The notes below the pieces were generated by a model, which was given only the letters and a program-made list of their open reading frames with translations, did not search any database and was not told where the DNA came from. Shown piece after piece: positions 28,543 to 36,736 of a stretch of DNA of 41,536 bases. A program made the translations under genes and the position numbers. The stretch is from Rhodoferax sp. (GTDB lineage Bacteria > Pseudomonadota > Gammaproteobacteria > Burkholderiales > Burkholderiaceae_C): assembly GCA_018063505.1 (NCBI GenBank), contig JAGPBF010000009.1, forward strand, positions 1 through 41,536, read 5' to 3'. The stretch's first letter is position 1, and each line of letters begins with the position of its first letter.

Positions 28543-29028
28543 GTGAACAGACTGTTCGAATGGGCTTGCGGCACCTTGGCCGCGACCGCACTGTTTTGCA
28601 TCATGACCTTGACATTTTTCGATGTCGGAGGTCGCAAGCTCATGTCCACCTCGCTCACCGGCTCGCTGGAGCTGACCGAGCTGCTGATGGTGATCGTGAT
28701 CTTTGCGGCCCTGCCCCTGGTGTCGATACGGCGTGAACACGTGGTATTCGACTCGCTCGACCATATTCTTCCCGCCGGCCTGCGCAAACTGCAATCGATG
28801 CTGGTCAATCTGGTGTGCGGCGCACTTTTGATGGCCCTGGCCTGGCTGATGTGGCGTACCGCGGGCGAGTTCGCGCAAACCGGCGAGACCACGGCCCAGC
28901 TCAAGCTGCTCAAGGCGCCGTTCATCTATGGCATGTCGGTGCTGTGCGGCCTCACCGGTCTTGTCCATCTGCTGCGTTTCGTGCTGCGCCGCAGCGAACC
29001 GGCGCCAGCGGAAAGCGCCAGGCCATGA
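28543..29028 (+). CDS. dctQ: TRAP transporter small permease DctQ
   Basis: This 161-residue inner-membrane protein has four predicted helices: about 8-28 (CGTLAATALFCIMTLTFFDV), 44-62 (ELTELLMVIVIFAALPLVS), 85-105 (LVNLVCGALLMALAWLMWRT) and 128-148. These are the usual features of the DctQ subunit. The RREHVVFDSLDHILP loop is typical. The start is a GTG with a weak ribosome site in an A-rich stretch, 141 bases after dctP. Its end overlaps dctM as ATGA. Confidence 0.92.
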   Translation: MNRLFEWACGTLAATALFCIMTLTFFDVGGRKLMSTSLTGSLELTELLMVIVIFAALPLVSIRREHVVFDSLDHILPAGLRKLQSMLVNLVCGALLMALAWLMWRTAGEFAQTGETTAQLKLLKAPFIYGMSVLCGLTGLVHLLRFVLRRSEPAPAESARP

Positions 29029-30317
29029 CCGAAGCACTGCTGGGCTTCGGCGCAATCTTCGTGCTGGCCATTCTGCGGGTGCCGCTGGCATTTGCGATGG
29101 GCATCGTCGGCGTCGTCGGCATGGGGCTTACCCGCAGCTGGCCAGCCGCCTTCTACAGCACCTCCCAGGTGGTGTACGAGACCGGATTCGCCTACACGCT
29201 GTCGGTGATTCCGCTGTTCATCCTGATGGGCAACTTCGTGGCGCGGGCTGGCCTGGCGCACGAACTGTTCCGCGCTGCCTATGTGTTCATCGGACACTTG
29301 CGCGGTGGCCTGGCGCACGCCACCATCGCCGCCTGCGCCGGATTCGGCGCCATCTGCGGCTCGTCGATCGCCACCGCCGCGACCATGAGCAAGGTTGCCT
29401 ATCCGTCGATGCAAAGACTCGGTTACAGCGACTCGCTGTCAACCGGCGTCATGGCCGCCGGCGGCACCTTGGGCATCATGATCCCGCCGTCGACCATCAT
29501 GGTGATCTATGGCATCGTTACCGAAACCAACATCGGCAAGCTGTTTGCCGCCGGCGTCGTTCCCGGCCTGTTGACAGCCTTGGCGATGATGCTGGCCATT
29601 GTCGTCGTGACCTCGCGCGACCCGGAACACGCGCCAGCGGGCGAACGCTCGACCTGGAAAGAACGCTGGCTGGCGGTGCGTGGCATCTGGGGCGTGTTGC
29701 TGCTGGTCATTGTCGTGCTGGGCGGTATCTATGGCGGCGTGTTCACCGCGACCGAAGGCGCCGGCATCGGTGCCTCAGGCGCCTTCCTGTTTGCGCTGGC
29801 CCGCCGAACGCTGAGCTGGAAAACACTGTTCGAGATCCTGGTCGAGTCGGCCCGCACCACCGCGATGCTGTTCACCCTGCTGATCGCAGCAACCATATTT
29901 GCCAACTTCGTCAACTTCACCTCGATGCCGGGCGACCTGAAGGAGTGGATCACCCACCTGGGCCTTTCGCCACCGATGATCGTGGCCGCCATGATGGTCA
30001 TCTACGTGCTGCTCGGAACCGTCATGGAGGAGCTCAGCATGGTGCTCTTGACGATTCCGCTTTTTTTCCCGATCGTCGTGGGCCTGGGCTTCGATCCGGT
30101 CTGGTTCGGCGTGCTGATCGTGATGGTGATCCAGATCGGCCTGATCTCGCCGCCAGTGGGCATGAACCTGTTCGTGCTCAACACGCTGCTGCCGGGTGTG
30201 CGCCTGAGCACCATCTTTCGCGGTGTCTGGCCCTTCGTCGTGGTGCAGGTGCTGATGCTGATGGTGCTGGTGGCGTTCCCGGCCCTGAGCCTGTGGTTGC
30301 CATCGTTCATGAAGTAA
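29025..30317 (+). CDS. dctM: TRAP transporter large permease DctM
   Basis: This is a 430-residue channel subunit of the TRAP transporter, a sodium- or proton-driven secondary carrier with about 12 helices. It shows ILRVPLAFAMGIVGVVGM, IPLFILMGNFVARAGLA, CAGFGAICGSSIATAATMSKVAYPSMQRLGYSDSLSTGVMAAGGTLGIMIPPSTIMVIYGI and, late, PVWFGVLIVMVIQIGLISPPVGMNLFVLN, all DctM hallmarks. The ATG overlaps the dctQ stop by four bases (ATGA), so the two are translated together. It is the last gene of the TRAP operon. The repeat units at 30405-30643 begin about 90 bases further on. Confidence 0.95.
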   Translation: MTEALLGFGAIFVLAILRVPLAFAMGIVGVVGMGLTRSWPAAFYSTSQVVYETGFAYTLSVIPLFILMGNFVARAGLAHELFRAAYVFIGHLRGGLAHATIAACAGFGAICGSSIATAATMSKVAYPSMQRLGYSDSLSTGVMAAGGTLGIMIPPSTIMVIYGIVTETNIGKLFAAGVVPGLLTALAMMLAIVVVTSRDPEHAPAGERSTWKERWLAVRGIWGVLLLVIVVLGGIYGGVFTATEGAGIGASGAFLFALARRTLSWKTLFEILVESARTTAMLFTLLIAATIFANFVNFTSMPGDLKEWITHLGLSPPMIVAAMMVIYVLLGTVMEELSMVLLTIPLFFPIVVGLGFDPVWFGVLIVMVIQIGLISPPVGMNLFVLNTLLPGVRLSTIFRGVWPFVVVQVLMLMVLVAFPALSLWLPSFMK

Positions 30318-30404
30318 GTCCTGGGGCCACCCGTACGCTTCATCACGCCGCCTTGTCACTCCGTCTTGGCGCAGGTATCAGTTTGCGGGGAAGTGGCTCT
30401 GGTT

Positions 30405-30508
30405 GGCACGTCAGGGAGGGCGAACGGCTCCGCGAATGCCCCCCAAAACGGGCTGCGCCCGTTTCTCCTCCTTTATTTCGCTACGCCGTCCGCCCTCCCT
30501 GAAGTGCC
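30405..30508 (+). repeat. inverted-repeat unit A (REP/BIME-like), left copy
   Basis: The outer arms 30405-30428 and 30485-30508 are complementary at 22 of 24 bases, giving a long hairpin. Inside it are a nested perfect stem AAACGGGC-TGC-GCCCGTTT (30446-30464) and the two blocks shared with unit B: TCCGCGAATGCCCCCC (30429-30444) and TCCTCCTTTATTTCGCT (30466-30482). Confidence 0.8.
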
Positions 30509-30548
30509 TGCGACTTTGCAGGCGCATCAACGGCCAGCAACGCCACCC

Positions 30549-30643
30549 GATCAGGCCGGTGCGGCAGTCTGTGGAGCGAAATAAAGGAGGAGGCCGCGAG
30601 GCCGGGGGACATTCGCGGAACAGATTGCCGTGCCGGCCTGATC
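30549..30643 (-). repeat. inverted-repeat unit B (REP/BIME-like), right copy in opposite orientation
   Basis: The outer arms 30549-30572 and 30620-30643 are complementary at 21 of 24 bases. Inside, AGCGAAATAAAGGAGGA (30575-30591) is the exact reverse complement of the second block of unit A. GGGGGACATTCGCGGA (30604-30619) is the reverse complement of the first block with one change. Thus the units share a core but have different outer arms, and face each other across 40 bases. Confidence 0.8.
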
Positions 30644-30683
30644 CCCCACCAGCCCAACCCGGCAACGCGGTCTGCAAGGCGCG

Positions 30684-31637
30684 TCAAACGTCGGCCAGAA
30701 CCCGCAGATGCGCCTCGACACTGCGCGCCAGGGCGCTCAGGCTGTAACCACCCTCCAGGCATGACACGATGCGACCCTTGGCGTGGCGCACTGCCACGTC
30801 TTTGATGCGCTGCGTGATCCAGGCGTAGTCTTGCTCGACCAGACCGAGCTGGCCCATGTCGTCCTCGCGGTGCGCGTCGAATCCGGCACTGATGAAGATC
30901 ATCTCGGGGCGATGTTCTTCGAGTGCGGGTATCCATCCAGACTCGATCAGTTCGCGGATTTCCGGTCCCCGGGTATAGGCCGGAACCGGCAGGTTCACCA
31001 TATGGGCGGCGTTCGATGTCGCGCCACCATACGGATAGAACGGATGCTGGTAGATGCTCACCATCAGAATGCGCGGATCGCTGGCAACGATATCCTCGGT
31101 GCCGTTGCCATGGTGCACGTCGAAATCGACGATGGCCACGCGCTTGAGTCCGTGGCGCTGCAGCGCATATTTCGCCGCCACGGCCACATTGTTGATAAAG
31201 CAAAAGCCCATTGCCTGGGCACGGCAGGCGTGATGGCCGGGCGGGCGCACTGCACAGAACGCGTTTTCGAGTTCGCCTGCGATCACCGCATCGGTGGCCG
31301 CCAGCGCGGCGCCGGCCGCAAACAGGGCCGCATCCCAGGTGTGGATGCCGAGCATGGTGTCCGGGTCGATCTGCACATGTGCCGGGCCACCGGCATCGAT
31401 CTCGTCGCGCAGGCCATCGGACAGACCCCGCAGCGACGCGATATACATGCGGTCATGGGCCAGTTCGATATCAGCCAAGGAGGCCTGCGCCGCCTCACGC
31501 CGATCCAGTGCATCACCGACGCCGGTGATCAGCAAACGGTCTTCGATGGCGTCGAGTCGCTGGGCACACTCGGGATGGCCAGGACCCATCTCATGCTGGC
31601 GGCACGTCGGCTGTGTGAAGTATCCGGTCTTGTTCAC
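30684..31637 (-). CDS. histone-deacetylase-like amidohydrolase (AcuC/AphA superfamily)
   Basis: This 317-residue zinc hydrolase of the class II histone deacetylase family removes acetyl groups from lysines, polyamines or small amides in bacteria. The catalytic pair H135-H136 is in RPPGHHA, zinc ligands D173 and H175 in VDFDVHHGNGTED, a further Asp in SAGFDAHREDDMG, and the final EGGYSLSALARSVEAHL carries the active-site Tyr. The start is a GTG preceded by GGAAG. It is divergent from the moxR gene with only 41 bases between them, so the promoters must overlap. Substrate unknown. Confidence 0.93.
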   Translation of the reverse strand: MNKTGYFTQPTCRQHEMGPGHPECAQRLDAIEDRLLITGVGDALDRREAAQASLADIELAHDRMYIASLRGLSDGLRDEIDAGGPAHVQIDPDTMLGIHTWDAALFAAGAALAATDAVIAGELENAFCAVRPPGHHACRAQAMGFCFINNVAVAAKYALQRHGLKRVAIVDFDVHHGNGTEDIVASDPRILMVSIYQHPFYPYGGATSNAAHMVNLPVPAYTRGPEIRELIESGWIPALEEHRPEMIFISAGFDAHREDDMGQLGLVEQDYAWITQRIKDVAVRHAKGRIVSCLEGGYSLSALARSVEAHLRVLADV

Positions 31638-31678
31638 AGCCGTACTTCCAGGCGGGAAAATTCATGTAACGTCATGCC

Positions 31679-32599
31679 ATGCATCCACAACAAAAAGTCC
31701 AACATCTACTGCGCCAGCTTAACACGGTGATCGTCGGGAAATCAGCGCAGATCCAGGACTGTGTCGCCTGCATGCTGGCCGGGGGGCACCTGCTGATCGA
31801 GGACGTTCCCGGTGTTGGCAAGACCACGCTGGCGCACGCGCTGGCGCGCAGTTTCGGATTGCATTTCTCGCGCGTGCAGTTCACTTCCGACCTGATGCCC
31901 AGCGACCTGTCTGGAGTATCGATCTACGAGCGCGGCAAGGAGGCCTTTGTATTTCACCCAGGTCCGATTTTTGCCCAGGTGCTGCTGGCCGACGAAATCA
32001 ACCGCGCCAGCCCCAAAACCCAGAGCGCACTGCTCGAGGCGATGGAAGAAAAGCAGGTCACGGCCGAAGGCGAGACACGCGCCCTGCCCGATCCGTTTTT
32101 CGTCATTGCCACCCAGAACCCGCACGACCAGCTTGGCACCTACGCGCTGCCAGAATCGCAACTCGACCGCTTCCTGATGCGCATCTCCATCGGGTATCCC
32201 GACCGGGCATCCGAACGTATCCTGCTGGTAGGCCATGACCGGCGCGACATGGTCGACGCCATGGACATGCTGATGACACCGCAGGATCTACAGGATCTGC
32301 AGCGGCAGGTGCTGGCGGTACACGCAGCAGATCCCCTGCTCGACTATGTGCAGGACCTGATCGCCGCCACGCGTTCCGGCCAGTGGTTCCTGCAGGGATT
32401 GAGCCCGCGTGCGGGAATCTCCGTGATACGCGCGGCCAAGGCGCAGGCCCTGCTCAGCGGGCGTGACTACGTGGCGCCCGACGACGTGCAGGCGATCCTG
32501 CCGCAAACCATCGCGCACCGGCTGCAACCGGTGGGCGATGCCGGTCGCGGCGCGGTCGAACAGGTACGTGCCATGTTGCTGGCGGTTCCGCTGGCCTGA
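31679..32599 (+). CDS. MoxR-family AAA+ ATPase
   Basis: This is a 306-residue MoxR ATPase, a chaperone-like AAA+ protein that usually works with DUF58/VWA partners. Walker A is VPGVGKTT (residues 43-50, K48), and Walker B is LLADEINRASPKTQSALLEAMEE (D105, E106). Sensor 1 is ATQNPHDQLGTYALPESQLDRFLMRISIGYP, and the C-terminal lid has PRAGISVIRAAKAQALLSGRDYVAPDDVQ. The gene starts an operon in the order moxR, DUF58, TgpA-like transglutaminase, mltB. The gap to the next gene is 5 bases. This ATPase/DUF58/transglutaminase grouping is widespread in proteobacteria, but its substrate is unknown to me. Confidence 0.95.
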   Translation: MHPQQKVQHLLRQLNTVIVGKSAQIQDCVACMLAGGHLLIEDVPGVGKTTLAHALARSFGLHFSRVQFTSDLMPSDLSGVSIYERGKEAFVFHPGPIFAQVLLADEINRASPKTQSALLEAMEEKQVTAEGETRALPDPFFVIATQNPHDQLGTYALPESQLDRFLMRISIGYPDRASERILLVGHDRRDMVDAMDMLMTPQDLQDLQRQVLAVHAADPLLDYVQDLIAATRSGQWFLQGLSPRAGISVIRAAKAQALLSGRDYVAPDDVQAILPQTIAHRLQPVGDAGRGAVEQVRAMLLAVPLA

Positions 32600-32604
32600 G
32601 ATCG

Positions 32605-33642
32605 GTGTCGAGCATGGCGCTTGCGCAGCCATTCCCCCGGTTCCTGCGTCACCCCGCACGCCACGTCCAGGCGCGTTTTCGCCATTGGTTGCAAGCGCGA
32701 CTGACGCCGCGCGACGTGTTGCTGCTGACCCAGCGCAATGTCTATATCCTGCCGACCCGGCCCGGCCTGATGCTGGCCGCCACGCTGCTGGTGCTGCTGG
32801 TGGCATCCATCAACTACCAGCTCAACCTGGGTTATCTGCTGACCTTTCTGCTCGCCGGCAGCGCACTGGTCGGCATGCATCTGTGCCATGGAACCCTGCG
32901 TGGCCTGTCACTGCAGATGATGCCGGTGGAACCGACCTTTCAAGGCGCCAGCAGCATGGTGTCGGTCGACCTTGTCAGCGAGCGCAAACGGGTGCGCCAT
33001 GGCATCGGAATGCGCATGCTCGAGGGCGAGCACTGGGTCTGGACCGATGTGCCGTCACAGGGACGCTCCAGTGTGCACGTCGCGTTCAACCCGCAGCAGC
33101 GTGGCCTGATTCCGATTCCCGCATTGACCGCCGAGACCCGGTTTCCGCTGGGTACCTTTCGGGTCTGGACCGTCTGGCGGCCGGCGTCCCGGGTACTGGT
33201 GTACCCGGCGCCGGAATTGCACCCGCCACCCTTGCCTGAAGGCCAGCCGCTCGCCGGCGGCGCTGTCCAGGCGCAGGCACGCCGCGCCAGCGGTGAATTC
33301 GACGGCGTACGCGCCTATCAGCGCGGCGATCCGCTCAAGCTGGTGGTCTGGAAGAAGCTGGCCAAGGCAGACGAAATGGTCAGCCGCGACACCCAGCAGA
33401 TGCAACGCCATCAGCTCTGGCTGGACCTGACCGACACCGGCTTGCCCCTGTCCCTGCCGGGCCGCGGCGCGCCACTGGAACGCGCTTTGTCACGCCTGTG
33501 CGCCTGGGTGCTGCAGGCGGACCGCCAGGGGCTGGACTTCGGACTGCGCCTGGGCGCCCAGGAGATCCGGCCTGCCAGCGGCGAGGCGCACAAGCGGCGT
33601 TGCCTGGAAGCGCTGGCCCGATACGGCAACGCTGGCGGATGA
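32605..33642 (+). CDS. DUF58 domain-containing protein
   Basis: This 345-residue protein has two transmembrane helices near 55-71 and 75-92 (GLMLAATLLVLLVASINYQLNLGYLLTFLLAGSALVG) and a soluble remainder. The DUF58 signature is RRASGEFDGVRAYQRGDPLKLVVWKKLAKADEMVSRD at about residues 228-264, part of a von Willebrand A-like domain. It is the usual partner of the MoxR ATPase encoded just before it. The start is a GTG at 32605 or an ATG three codons in (32614); neither has a strong ribosome site. Its stop overlaps the next start as ATGA. Confidence 0.92.
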   Translation: MSSMALAQPFPRFLRHPARHVQARFRHWLQARLTPRDVLLLTQRNVYILPTRPGLMLAATLLVLLVASINYQLNLGYLLTFLLAGSALVGMHLCHGTLRGLSLQMMPVEPTFQGASSMVSVDLVSERKRVRHGIGMRMLEGEHWVWTDVPSQGRSSVHVAFNPQQRGLIPIPALTAETRFPLGTFRVWTVWRPASRVLVYPAPELHPPPLPEGQPLAGGAVQAQARRASGEFDGVRAYQRGDPLKLVVWKKLAKADEMVSRDTQQMQRHQLWLDLTDTGLPLSLPGRGAPLERALSRLCAWVLQADRQGLDFGLRLGAQEIRPASGEAHKRRCLEALARYGNAGG

Positions 33643-35663
33643 CAACCATGCCCCTGCTCGAACGCTTGCGCCATCTGCCTCGCGATACCCGCGACACGCT
33701 GTTCCTGCTGCTGGTGATCGCCTGGGTGCTGGCGCCGCAGTTCGGGCGATTGCCGCTGTGGTGCACCGCGCTGACGATCGCGGTGCTGGGTTGGCGCGGC
33801 GTGCTGGCCTGGCGGGCGCGACCCTTGCCTTCGCGCTGGTGGCTGCTCGGGCTGCTGGTGCTGACCATCGGCGCCACGCTGCTGACCCACCGCACGCTGC
33901 TCGGACGCGACGCCGGCGTGACCCTGCTGGTGGTATTGCTCACGCTCAAGACACTGGAGTTGCGCGCAAGGCGCGATGCCTTCGTGGTGTTCTTCCTGAG
34001 TTTCTTCACGATGCTGACCAATTTCTTCTTCTCGCAGTCGCTGCTTACCGCCGCTGCGATGCTGGTCGCGTTGATGGGTTTGCTGACGGCACTGGTCAAT
34101 ACCCACATGCCGGTCGGTAAACCGCCGCTGCGCGAAGCCGCCGGCATCGCGTTGACCATGGCCGCTCTCGGCGCGCCCATCATGCTGGTGCTGTTCATGC
34201 TGTTTCCCCGGCTGGCGCCGCTGTGGGGTGTGCCCAGCGATGCCATGGCCGGACGCAGCGGACTGTCATCGACGATGGAGGTTGGCGCCATCGCCGAACT
34301 GGCGCTGGACGACAGCATTGCGATGCGAATCCGCTTCGAAGGCCTGCCGCCGCCGCAATCGGAGCTGTATTTCCGTGGCCCGGTGCTGTCGACCTTGCAG
34401 GGTCGGCAATGGCAGCCCCTGCGATCGGCATTTCCGCCGCGCATGCAGGACGCCGCCGGCCTGCAGGTCGCCGGCGAGCCGATCCGTTACCAGGTCACGC
34501 TCGAACCCAACAATCGCCCCTGGATCTTCGTGCTCGATGCGGCGCAGGACGCACCCGATGCCCGCTCCATGTCGATGCGCATGTCGGCGCAACTGCAGTG
34601 GACGACCGACCGGCCGGTGTCCGACCTGCTGCGTTACAGCGCGCAGAGTTACACCGAGTTTCGCCATGGGCCGATGCGCCGCACGGCAGCCCTGCAGGAC
34701 TATCTGGAGCTGCCACCGGGATTGAACCCGCGCACCATGACCTGGGCCAGCGAATTGCGCCGCGACCCGGCGCTGGGTGCCGATCCGGCCCGGCTGATGG
34801 ACGCAGTATTGCAGCGTCTGCGCACCGGCGACTACAGCTATACGCTCGAACCCGGTGTGTACGGGCCGGACACGGCCGACGAATTCTGGTTCGACCGGCG
34901 CACCGGCTTTTGCGAACACATCGCGTCGGCATTCGCCATCATGATGCGCTCGCTCGACATACCGGCACGCATTGTCACCGGCTACCAGGGCGGCGAAGCA
35001 AATGCGGTCGACGGCTTCTGGACACTGCGCCAGAGTGATGCCCATGCCTGGGTCGAAGTCTGGTTTGCCGGGCGCGGCTGGATCCGTGTCGATCCGACGG
35101 CGGCGGTCGCCCCGGGTCGTATCGGCAGCATGCAGCGCCTGCGCCTGCCGCAGGGCGTCGTGGCGTCGGCCATGCAGACCGTCAACCCGCAGATATGGGC
35201 CAACCTGCGCGCCACCTGGGAGGCGCTCAACAACGGCTGGAACCAGTGGATCCTGAACTACAACCAGAGCAAGCAACTCGACCTGCTCAAGGATATCGGC
35301 TTTGATGCGCCAAGCTGGGAGGATCTGGGTTATGTGCTGCTGGCGCTGGTGGTCCTGTTCAGCCTGCTGGGCGCGTTGTGGACCTTGTGGGATCGCCACC
35401 GGCACGATCCCTGGCTGCATCTGCTCGAGCGTGCCGCTCGCAATCTGCGCGCCGCCGGATGGACGGTGGCGCCGGGCAGTCCGCCGCGCACCATGGCGCA
35501 GCTGGTACACACGCATTGGGGTGGCCAAGACAGCCGCGCGCAGGCGCTGACGCGTTGGCTGCTGGCCCTCGAAACCCTGCGCTACGCCCGTGCCGGCGCG
35601 ACCGGCTCCGTGCGACTTTCCGATTTGCGGCGAGAATTCTCCCAACTCCCCTGGCCAAAGTGA
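33639..35663 (+). CDS. tgpA: TgpA-like transglutaminase-fold membrane protein (DUF3488 domain)
   Basis: This 674-residue inner-membrane protein has about six or seven helices in the first 195 residues (DUF3488). A large periplasmic part contains a transglutaminase-like domain with Cys-His-Asp triad C425 (RRTGFCEHIASAFA), H469 (SDAHAWVEVW) and D485 (IRVDPTAAV). One more helix lies at about 563-585, and a cytoplasmic DUF4129-like tail ends the protein. The Pseudomonas aeruginosa TgpA of this type is reported to be essential; its substrate is not established as far as I know. The ATG overlaps the DUF58 stop, and its stop TGA shares a base with the mltB ATG, showing strong coupling. Confidence 0.92.
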   Translation: MTTMPLLERLRHLPRDTRDTLFLLLVIAWVLAPQFGRLPLWCTALTIAVLGWRGVLAWRARPLPSRWWLLGLLVLTIGATLLTHRTLLGRDAGVTLLVVLLTLKTLELRARRDAFVVFFLSFFTMLTNFFFSQSLLTAAAMLVALMGLLTALVNTHMPVGKPPLREAAGIALTMAALGAPIMLVLFMLFPRLAPLWGVPSDAMAGRSGLSSTMEVGAIAELALDDSIAMRIRFEGLPPPQSELYFRGPVLSTLQGRQWQPLRSAFPPRMQDAAGLQVAGEPIRYQVTLEPNNRPWIFVLDAAQDAPDARSMSMRMSAQLQWTTDRPVSDLLRYSAQSYTEFRHGPMRRTAALQDYLELPPGLNPRTMTWASELRRDPALGADPARLMDAVLQRLRTGDYSYTLEPGVYGPDTADEFWFDRRTGFCEHIASAFAIMMRSLDIPARIVTGYQGGEANAVDGFWTLRQSDAHAWVEVWFAGRGWIRVDPTAAVAPGRIGSMQRLRLPQGVVASAMQTVNPQIWANLRATWEALNNGWNQWILNYNQSKQLDLLKDIGFDAPSWEDLGYVLLALVVLFSLLGALWTLWDRHRHDPWLHLLERAARNLRAAGWTVAPGSPPRTMAQLVHTHWGGQDSRAQALTRWLLALETLRYARAGATGSVRLSDLRREFSQLPWPK

Positions 35664-36736
35664 TGTCTGTTTCTGCCCGTTCGTTTCTGCTGACCTGCCT
35701 GCTGTGTCTGTGCCTGCCCCATGCCGAGGCGGCCAGCAAGACCAGCAAGCGCAGGGTCGCGACCCAGGCCGACAGCGGCGTCCTCTATGCGGGGCGGGAG
35801 GATGCCATGCGTCTGGCCGACGAAATCGCCGAACGGCGTGGCCTGGATCGGGCGTGGGTGCGCCAGGCCATCGGACAGTCACGCCAATTGCCCCAGGTCG
35901 CACGCTGGGTTCTTCCGCCGGCAAATCCCACCGCCAAGAACTGGCGTGTCTACCGCAGCCGGTTCATCGACCCGGTCCGGATCCAGGCCGGAGTTGCCTT
36001 CTGGCAGGCCAACGAGGCCGAACTGGCGCGGGCCGAGCTGAACTACGGCGTACCGGCAGAGATCATTGTGGGTGTCATTGGTGTGGAGACCATCTTCGGT
36101 CGCAACACCGGCAATTTCCGTGTCATGGATGCCTTGTCCACACTGGCACTGGATTTTCCGCAACAACACCCCCGGGCCACTGAACGCCGTGCGTTCTTTC
36201 GCGCCGAACTCGAACAACTGCTGTCGCTGGCGCAGCGGTCTGGGGCCGATCCGATGGCTTACAAAGGCAGCTACGCCGGCGCCATGGGCATGCCCCAGTT
36301 CATGCCCTCGAGCTGGGTGAAATATGCGATCGACTTCGACGCGGACGGACGTATCGACCTGCTCGACAGTCCATCGGACGTGATCGGCTCGGTAGCCCAC
36401 TATTTCCAGGCCTTTGGCTGGCAAAAGGGCTTGCCGACCCACTACTCCGTGCACTTCGACAAGACGGTTCTCGACCTGGACAGCCTGCTGGCACCGGACA
36501 TCCTGCCGACCTTCAGCGTGCAAAGTTTCATGGCCAAGGGTGCGATCCCGGATGCGGCCGGGCAGCGCCACGAAGGCCCGCTGGCGCTGGTCGAGCTGTT
36601 CAATGGCGAGGCGCCGGCGACCTATGTCGCAGGCACCGAGAACTTCTATGTCGTCACGCGCTACAACTGGAGCAGCTACTACGCGCTCGCAGTGATCGAA
36701 CTCGGTCGCGAAGTGGCCGCTGCCCGCGCCCGCTAG
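35663..36736 (+). CDS. mltB: membrane-bound lytic murein transglycosylase B
   Basis: This 357-residue peptidoglycan lytic transglycosylase (family GH103) cleaves between MurNAc and GlcNAc with formation of the 1,6-anhydro product. The signal peptide is MSVSARSFLLTCLLCLCLPHAEA. It looks like a plain Sec signal; I see no clear lipobox although the E. coli enzyme is a lipoprotein. Catalytic E142 lies in GVIGVETIFGRNTG. YKGSYAGAMGMPQFMPSSW, DFDADGRIDLLDSPSDVIGSVAHYF and the final FYVVTRYNWSSYYALAVIEL are MltB signatures. The ATG overlaps the transglutaminase stop (TGATG). Its stop abuts the stop of the opposite kinase gene with no base between. Confidence 0.95.
   Translation: MSVSARSFLLTCLLCLCLPHAEAASKTSKRRVATQADSGVLYAGREDAMRLADEIAERRGLDRAWVRQAIGQSRQLPQVARWVLPPANPTAKNWRVYRSRFIDPVRIQAGVAFWQANEAELARAELNYGVPAEIIVGVIGVETIFGRNTGNFRVMDALSTLALDFPQQHPRATERRAFFRAELEQLLSLAQRSGADPMAYKGSYAGAMGMPQFMPSSWVKYAIDFDADGRIDLLDSPSDVIGSVAHYFQAFGWQKGLPTHYSVHFDKTVLDLDSLLAPDILPTFSVQSFMAKGAIPDAAGQRHEGPLALVELFNGEAPATYVAGTENFYVVTRYNWSSYYALAVIELGREVAAARAR

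Larger units (their letters stand above)
30318..30683. other. intergenic region between dctM and the deacetylase gene, occupied by inverted repeats
   Basis: No gene is supported in these 366 bases between two genes that point towards each other. Most of it (30405-30643) is made of two hairpin-forming repeat units described separately. A further perfect hairpin GCCTGC-GACTTT-GCAGGC lies at 30506-30523 between them. The remaining flanks show nothing recognisable. Confidence 0.6.

Noticed and set aside
34266-35924. 552-codon minus-strand frame opposite the TgpA-like gene
   Set aside because: Antisense shadow; the plus-strand gene has an intact transglutaminase triad and operon overlaps on both sides.
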